The position numbers and the translations under genes were made by a program. Positions 5,459-8,666 of a DNA stretch of 8,666 nucleotides are shown one piece after another. Every line of letters starts with the position of its first letter. The stretch's first letter is position 1. This DNA is from Trebonia sp. (GTDB lineage Bacteria > Actinomycetota > Actinomycetes > Streptosporangiales > Streptosporangiaceae), in the NCBI GenBank assembly GCA_030038035.1, contig JASHPP010000284.1, positions 1 through 8,666 on the forward strand, in the 5' to 3' direction. The notes under the pieces are model-generated. The model had not been told where the DNA came from and ran no database searches. It was given only the letters and a program-made list of their open reading frames with translations.

Positions 5459-5470
5459 GAACATTCAGTC
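5455..5470. promoter_or_regulatory. TetR-type operator, copy 2
   Basis: GACGGAACATTCAGTC differs from the copy at 4009 by one base, in the left arm. It lies 33 bases ahead of the solute-binding-protein start, in the 70-base gap after the aminotransferase. The same regulator should therefore control uptake and transamination. Confidence 0.75.
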
Positions 5471-5503
5471 AGGGCAAGGGGCCGACAGCGCCGGAGGTGA
5501 ATA

Positions 5504-6790
5504 GTGGCGCACCCGAGAGAAGGCTGGCAGGGACACGGCCTGCCACGCCGCCGTCCGGCGGCGGACGCGGCGCTGACCCGCCGCTGGTTCCTCAAGAGCG
5601 CCACGGCGCTCGGCGCGCTGGCCGCCGGCGGGGTCGGTGCGAGCGCCCTGGCGGGCTGCGCCTCCGACCTGACCGGATCGGGCGCGGTTCCGCTGCCGCG
5701 GCCCGACCACCCGGTGACCTGGCCGGTCTTCGCGGGGAACGCCCCGATCAAGTCGGGGCTCGCGGCGGAGACGGGCGCCACGCTGCAGATCTACACGTGG
5801 GAGGCCTACATCAACCAGGCCTGCGTCAACGGCTTCGCCAAGAAGTACAACTGCAAGGCGCAGGTCACCACGTTCAACACGATGGACGAGGCGCTGTCCA
5901 AGCTGCGCAGCGGCCTGTCCTTCGACCTGCTGGTCGGCGCCACCGTGGACGTGCTCGGCCAGCTCATCGAAGGCCAGCTCGCCCAGCCGCTGAACCACAG
6001 CTACATCCCGAACATCGCCCAGACCTGGCCCGACTACACGGACCCGTTCTACGACCAGAAGTGGCAGTACACGGTCCCGTACACCATCTACACGACCGGG
6101 ATCACCTGGCGTAAGGACCTGGTGCACGAGAACCCGTACGCGATGAAGAACGCGTGGGCGATGCCCTGGCAAGCCAAGTACAAAGGGCGGGTCGCGATCC
6201 TCGACGACTACCGCGAGGGCATCTGCCTGGGGCTGATGAAGAACGGCATCTTCAACCTGAACACGACCGACTACCGGCAGATCGGCCTGTCGCGGGAGTC
6301 GCTGGAAGAGCTCAGCGGCCTGGTGAACCTGCGCATCAACAACAACGACTACTCCGAGGTCCCTGACGGCCAGACCTGGATCACCAACGCCTGGTCGGGC
6401 GACATGGCCGCCGCGGCGTCCTACATGCCCAAGGGCGTCCCCGTCGACGTGGTCGGCTACTGGTTCCCCCCCGACGGCAGGGGGCCGGTCAACAACGACA
6501 CCCAGGTCGTCCTGAAGTCGGCGACCAACCCGGTGCTCGCGCACCTGTTCCTCAACTACATGCTCGACCTGCCCAACGCGCTGGAGAACATCAGCTGGAA
6601 CGGCTACATGCAGCCGCTGACCGCGGTGACCCCGCAGCTGCTGGTCAAGGAGCAGATCCTGCCGCCGTCGCTGATGTCCACGGCGGTGCTGCCGTCGTAC
6701 TTCCGCCGCGGCCTTTTCGAGTTGCAGCTTCCTGTGGACGCCGACGCGCTGTGGCAGCAAGCCTGGCTCGTGGTGAGCAACGGGATCTAG
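5504..6790 (+). CDS. Tat-type lipoprotein solute-binding protein of a polyamine-like ABC importer (PotD-like)
   Basis: A 428-residue substrate-binding protein. The N-terminus has a 24-residue leader, the twin-arginine motif TRRWFLK (25-31), a hydrophobic stretch, and a lipobox ALAGC with Cys52 as lipid anchor, so it is probably folded in the cytoplasm, exported by Tat and tethered outside. The mature part opens TLQIYTWEAYINQACVNGFAKKY, the usual first strand and helix of PotD/family-1 proteins (compare Y-x-W-x-x-Y-I), and continues with FDLLVGATVDV, YTIYTTGITWRKDL, NAWSGDMAAA and the C-terminal hinge LFLNYMLD. The ligand is not readable: PotD-like proteins bind putrescine, spermidine, or unrelated amines and amino acids. 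GTG at 5504 has a near-perfect GGAGGTGA 6-10 bases upstream. It is first in a three-gene transporter operon. Confidence 0.9.
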   Translation: MAHPREGWQGHGLPRRRPAADAALTRRWFLKSATALGALAAGGVGASALAGCASDLTGSGAVPLPRPDHPVTWPVFAGNAPIKSGLAAETGATLQIYTWEAYINQACVNGFAKKYNCKAQVTTFNTMDEALSKLRSGLSFDLLVGATVDVLGQLIEGQLAQPLNHSYIPNIAQTWPDYTDPFYDQKWQYTVPYTIYTTGITWRKDLVHENPYAMKNAWAMPWQAKYKGRVAILDDYREGICLGLMKNGIFNLNTTDYRQIGLSRESLEELSGLVNLRINNNDYSEVPDGQTWITNAWSGDMAAAASYMPKGVPVDVVGYWFPPDGRGPVNNDTQVVLKSATNPVLAHLFLNYMLDLPNALENISWNGYMQPLTAVTPQLLVKEQILPPSLMSTAVLPSYFRRGLFELQLPVDADALWQQAWLVVSNGI

Positions 6791-6802
6791 GGGGTGGCTG
6801 GC

Positions 6803-7702
6803 ATGCGGCTCGCCGCGAAGAACCGGGGCAGGAACGCGTTCTGGATCGCCCTCGCCACGCCTGGGATCATCTGGCTGGCCGTGCTGTTCATCGTGCCGTT
6901 CTACGCGGTGCTGTCGATCGCGATGGGCAAGCTGAACCAGCTGTACGAGGCCCCGGTCGCGGTCTGGAACCCCACGAGCTGGTCGTCGTCGAACGTCATC
7001 GACGTCTGGCGCGACCTGTTCGGCAGCGCGTCGTTCGCGGGGCCGATCGCGGCGCGCACGATCATCTACGTGGCGATCGCCTCGCTGCTCTGCCTGGTCA
7101 TCGGCTACCCGGCCGCCTACTTCGTCGCCCGGTTCGCCGGCCGCAGGAAGGGGCTGTTCCTGGTCCTGATGATCGCGCCGTTCTGGATCAGCTACATGAT
7201 GCGCATGCTCGCCTGGATCGACCTGCTGTCGACCGGCGGCTACGTGAACAAGGTGCTCGGCTGGGTGGGCATCTCCCCGGTCAACTGGCTGGGCGGCAGC
7301 TCGGTGACGGTCGTGCTCGGCCTGGTGTACGGGTATATCCCGTACCTGATCCTGGTGCTTTACGCGGGCCTGGACCGGATCAACCCGGCGCTGATCGAGG
7401 CCGGGCGCGACCTGGGCCTCGGGCGGATCCGCACGTTCGTGCACGTCACGCTGCCGCTGAGCAGGCAGCCGATCCTGACAGGACTGCTGATCACCGTGCT
7501 GCCGATGCTCGGCGACTACTACACCAACCAGATGCTGTCCGGCGCGGCGTCCACCTCCATGATCGGCAACCTGATCCAGGGCCAGCTTGGCACGCCCGGC
7601 CTGGAAGGCCAGGGCGCGGTGCTCTCGCTGCTGCTGCTGCTCGTGCTGCTCGTCCCGATGGTCTACTACGTGATCGCGACGAACCGGGAGGCGGCCACAT
7701 GA
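6803..7702 (+). CDS. ABC transporter permease, first subunit (PotB-like)
   Basis: A 299-residue inner-membrane permease. Six TM segments are visible near residues 17-40, 85-110, 118-141, 165-188, 222-240 and 271-292. The cytoplasmic EAA loop that docks the ATPase is EAGRDLGLGRIRTFVHVTLP (199-218). The large outside loop between TM1 and TM2 (VAVWNPTSWSSSNVIDVWRDLF) is typical of PotB/PotH-type subunits. The ATG at 6803 is chosen because GGGGGTGG lies 5 bases upstream; an in-frame GTG at 6794 would sit inside that site. It follows the binding-protein stop by 12 bases, and its own stop overlaps the next start (ATGA), implying translational coupling. Confidence 0.9.
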   Translation: MRLAAKNRGRNAFWIALATPGIIWLAVLFIVPFYAVLSIAMGKLNQLYEAPVAVWNPTSWSSSNVIDVWRDLFGSASFAGPIAARTIIYVAIASLLCLVIGYPAAYFVARFAGRRKGLFLVLMIAPFWISYMMRMLAWIDLLSTGGYVNKVLGWVGISPVNWLGGSSVTVVLGLVYGYIPYLILVLYAGLDRINPALIEAGRDLGLGRIRTFVHVTLPLSRQPILTGLLITVLPMLGDYYTNQMLSGAASTSMIGNLIQGQLGTPGLEGQGAVLSLLLLLVLLVPMVYYVIATNREAAT

Positions 7703-8661
7703 CCGCGACGAACGCCGCCGCTCCGGGCGCTTCCGCCCCGGACGCCACCGCGACACCGGCGCCTGCCGCCGCGCCCGCGCGGGTCAGCCGCATGCCATGG
7801 CGCAACCCCTGGCGGCATCCGTGGTTCCTCGAGGGCTTCACCTGGCTCTACCTGGTCTGGTCGCTGGTGCCGATCGCGATCGCCGTGCTGTTCTCGTTCA
7901 ACAACGGCAGGTCACAGTCCGCCTGGCAGGGGTTCTCCTGGCGCTGGTACTTCAGCGACCCGGTCAACTCCGTGCTGCACAATCCCCAGCTGCACGCGGC
8001 GGTCATCCAGACCGTGCGGCTGTCCGTGCTCACCACGGTGATCGCGGTGCCGCTTGGCGTCGCGTTCGCGCTCGGCATCAACCGGTGGCGCGGGCCGGTC
8101 CCCGGGACGTTCAACTTCGTGATGATCTTGTCCTACGTCATCCCCGAGCTGATCTTCGGCGTCTCGATGTTCTTCGTGTTCACCACCTTGTTCTCCACCG
8201 TGCACCTGGGCACCACCGCGGAGGTCCTTGGCCTGGTCACCTGGAACGTGAGCTGGCCGGCCATCGTGGTGCAGGCCAGGCTGGTCACGATCGGCCGCCA
8301 GTACGAGGAGGCGGCCGCCGACCTGGGCGCCAACCCGTTCCAGGTGATGCGGCGGGTCATGCTGCCGCTGCTTGCCCCGGCCATCTTCGCCAGCGCCGTG
8401 CTGGTGTTCTCCGGCGTGATCGACGACTTCGTCATCGTGGACCTGCTGTCGTCAAGCGCGGGGAACACCCCGATGTCCGTGATCATCTACTCCACCCAGC
8501 ACGGCGGCAACGGCGGCCCCGCGCTCAACGCGCTTGGCTCGATCATGCTGGCGATGTCGCTGGTGATCGTGCTCATCGGCTACGTCGGTTACCGCCTGCT
8601 CACCCGCGGCGAGCGCGGCAGCGGCCTGGCCGCCCTCACCAGCATCGTCGGCGAAGGCTGA
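7699..8661 (+). CDS. ABC transporter permease, second subunit (PotC-like)
   Basis: A 320-residue partner permease. An Ala/Pro/Thr-rich, probably disordered cytoplasmic extension of about 30 residues comes first, then Trp/Arg-rich PWRNPWRHPWF. TM segments lie near 47-67, 104-126, 139-161, 175-192, 225-245 and 276-300. The EAA loop is EEAAADLGANPFQVMRRVML (203-222), and SYVIPELIFGVSMFFVF (145-161) is the PotC/PotI-like third helix. The ATG at 7699 overlaps the previous stop and has GGGAGG 7 bases upstream. The frame is open far upstream through the first permease, but that stretch has no permease character and is not part of this protein. No ATPase follows within the 5 bases left in the window. 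Confidence 0.92.
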   Translation: MTATNAAAPGASAPDATATPAPAAAPARVSRMPWRNPWRHPWFLEGFTWLYLVWSLVPIAIAVLFSFNNGRSQSAWQGFSWRWYFSDPVNSVLHNPQLHAAVIQTVRLSVLTTVIAVPLGVAFALGINRWRGPVPGTFNFVMILSYVIPELIFGVSMFFVFTTLFSTVHLGTTAEVLGLVTWNVSWPAIVVQARLVTIGRQYEEAAADLGANPFQVMRRVMLPLLAPAIFASAVLVFSGVIDDFVIVDLLSSSAGNTPMSVIIYSTQHGGNGGPALNALGSIMLAMSLVIVLIGYVGYRLLTRGERGSGLAALTSIVGEG

Positions 8662-8666
8662 CCGCC

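Noticed and set aside
6751..7698. In-frame upstream extension of the second permease, running through the whole first permease
   Set aside because: The translated extension is Arg/Gly/Asp-rich with no membrane character, while the ATG at 7699 has GGGAGG and the classic ATGA overlap.
5465..7756. A 763-codon open frame on the minus strand, opposite the binding protein and first permease
   Set aside because: Its composition (Arg, Asp, His, Val, Gln-rich, no domain pattern) is the usual mirror of a high-GC3 gene on the other strand. The plus-strand genes have motifs, ribosome sites and TM segments.

Overview
The window is very GC-rich with strong GC at third codon positions, frequent GTG starts, Shine-Dalgarno sites of the GGAGG type, and TAGRRT-like -10 boxes. 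This points to a high-GC actinomycete (Actinomycetota; Streptomyces/Streptosporangiales-like). The exact genus cannot be read from the sequence. No rRNA, tRNA, CRISPR array, transposase or phage gene was seen.

Left part (1-1643): the first 34 codons of an ECF-type sigma factor run off the left edge on the minus strand. Behind it is a small minus-strand XRE-type DNA-binding protein. A 341-base divergent region follows; it holds an AT-rich 32-bp symmetric operator-like element facing the XRE gene and a good promoter facing the other way. That promoter drives a plus-strand membrane protein of unknown function.

Middle part (1693-3935): a minus-strand alpha/beta hydrolase converges on the membrane-protein gene. 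It appears to have a leaderless promoter. Its TAG stop is followed at once by a hairpin and by a 41-codon in-frame extension that looks coding. A 332-base divergent region with two GC-rich 30-bp repeat units separates it from a plus-strand secreted protein resembling allene-oxide-cyclase-barrel proteins. That gene converges on a minus-strand Cys-type glutathione peroxidase (thiol peroxidase). A perfect 12-bp-stem terminator sits between the two, and the peroxidase stop codon lies in its loop.

Right part (3936-8666): this is the main functional unit. A class III PLP aminotransferase (glutamate-1-semialdehyde-aminomutase-like) is followed by a Tat-type lipoprotein solute-binding protein and two permeases of a polyamine-type (PotD/PotB/PotC-like) ABC importer. 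The aminotransferase and the transporter each have their own promoter. Each promoter carries the same 16-bp TetR-type palindrome (GACTGAACATTCAGTC at 4009, GACGGAACATTCAGTC at 5455) in the same position relative to the -10 box. I infer one repressor, not encoded here, that controls uptake of an amine or amino acid and its transamination together. The ATPase is not in the window and may lie just past the right end.

Most of the window is ordinary actinomycete sequence. The items most worth a second look are the paired operators and the uptake/transamination regulon they define, the 32-bp nested dyad upstream of the XRE gene, and the single TTA codon in an AT-rich C-terminal tail of the aminotransferase.
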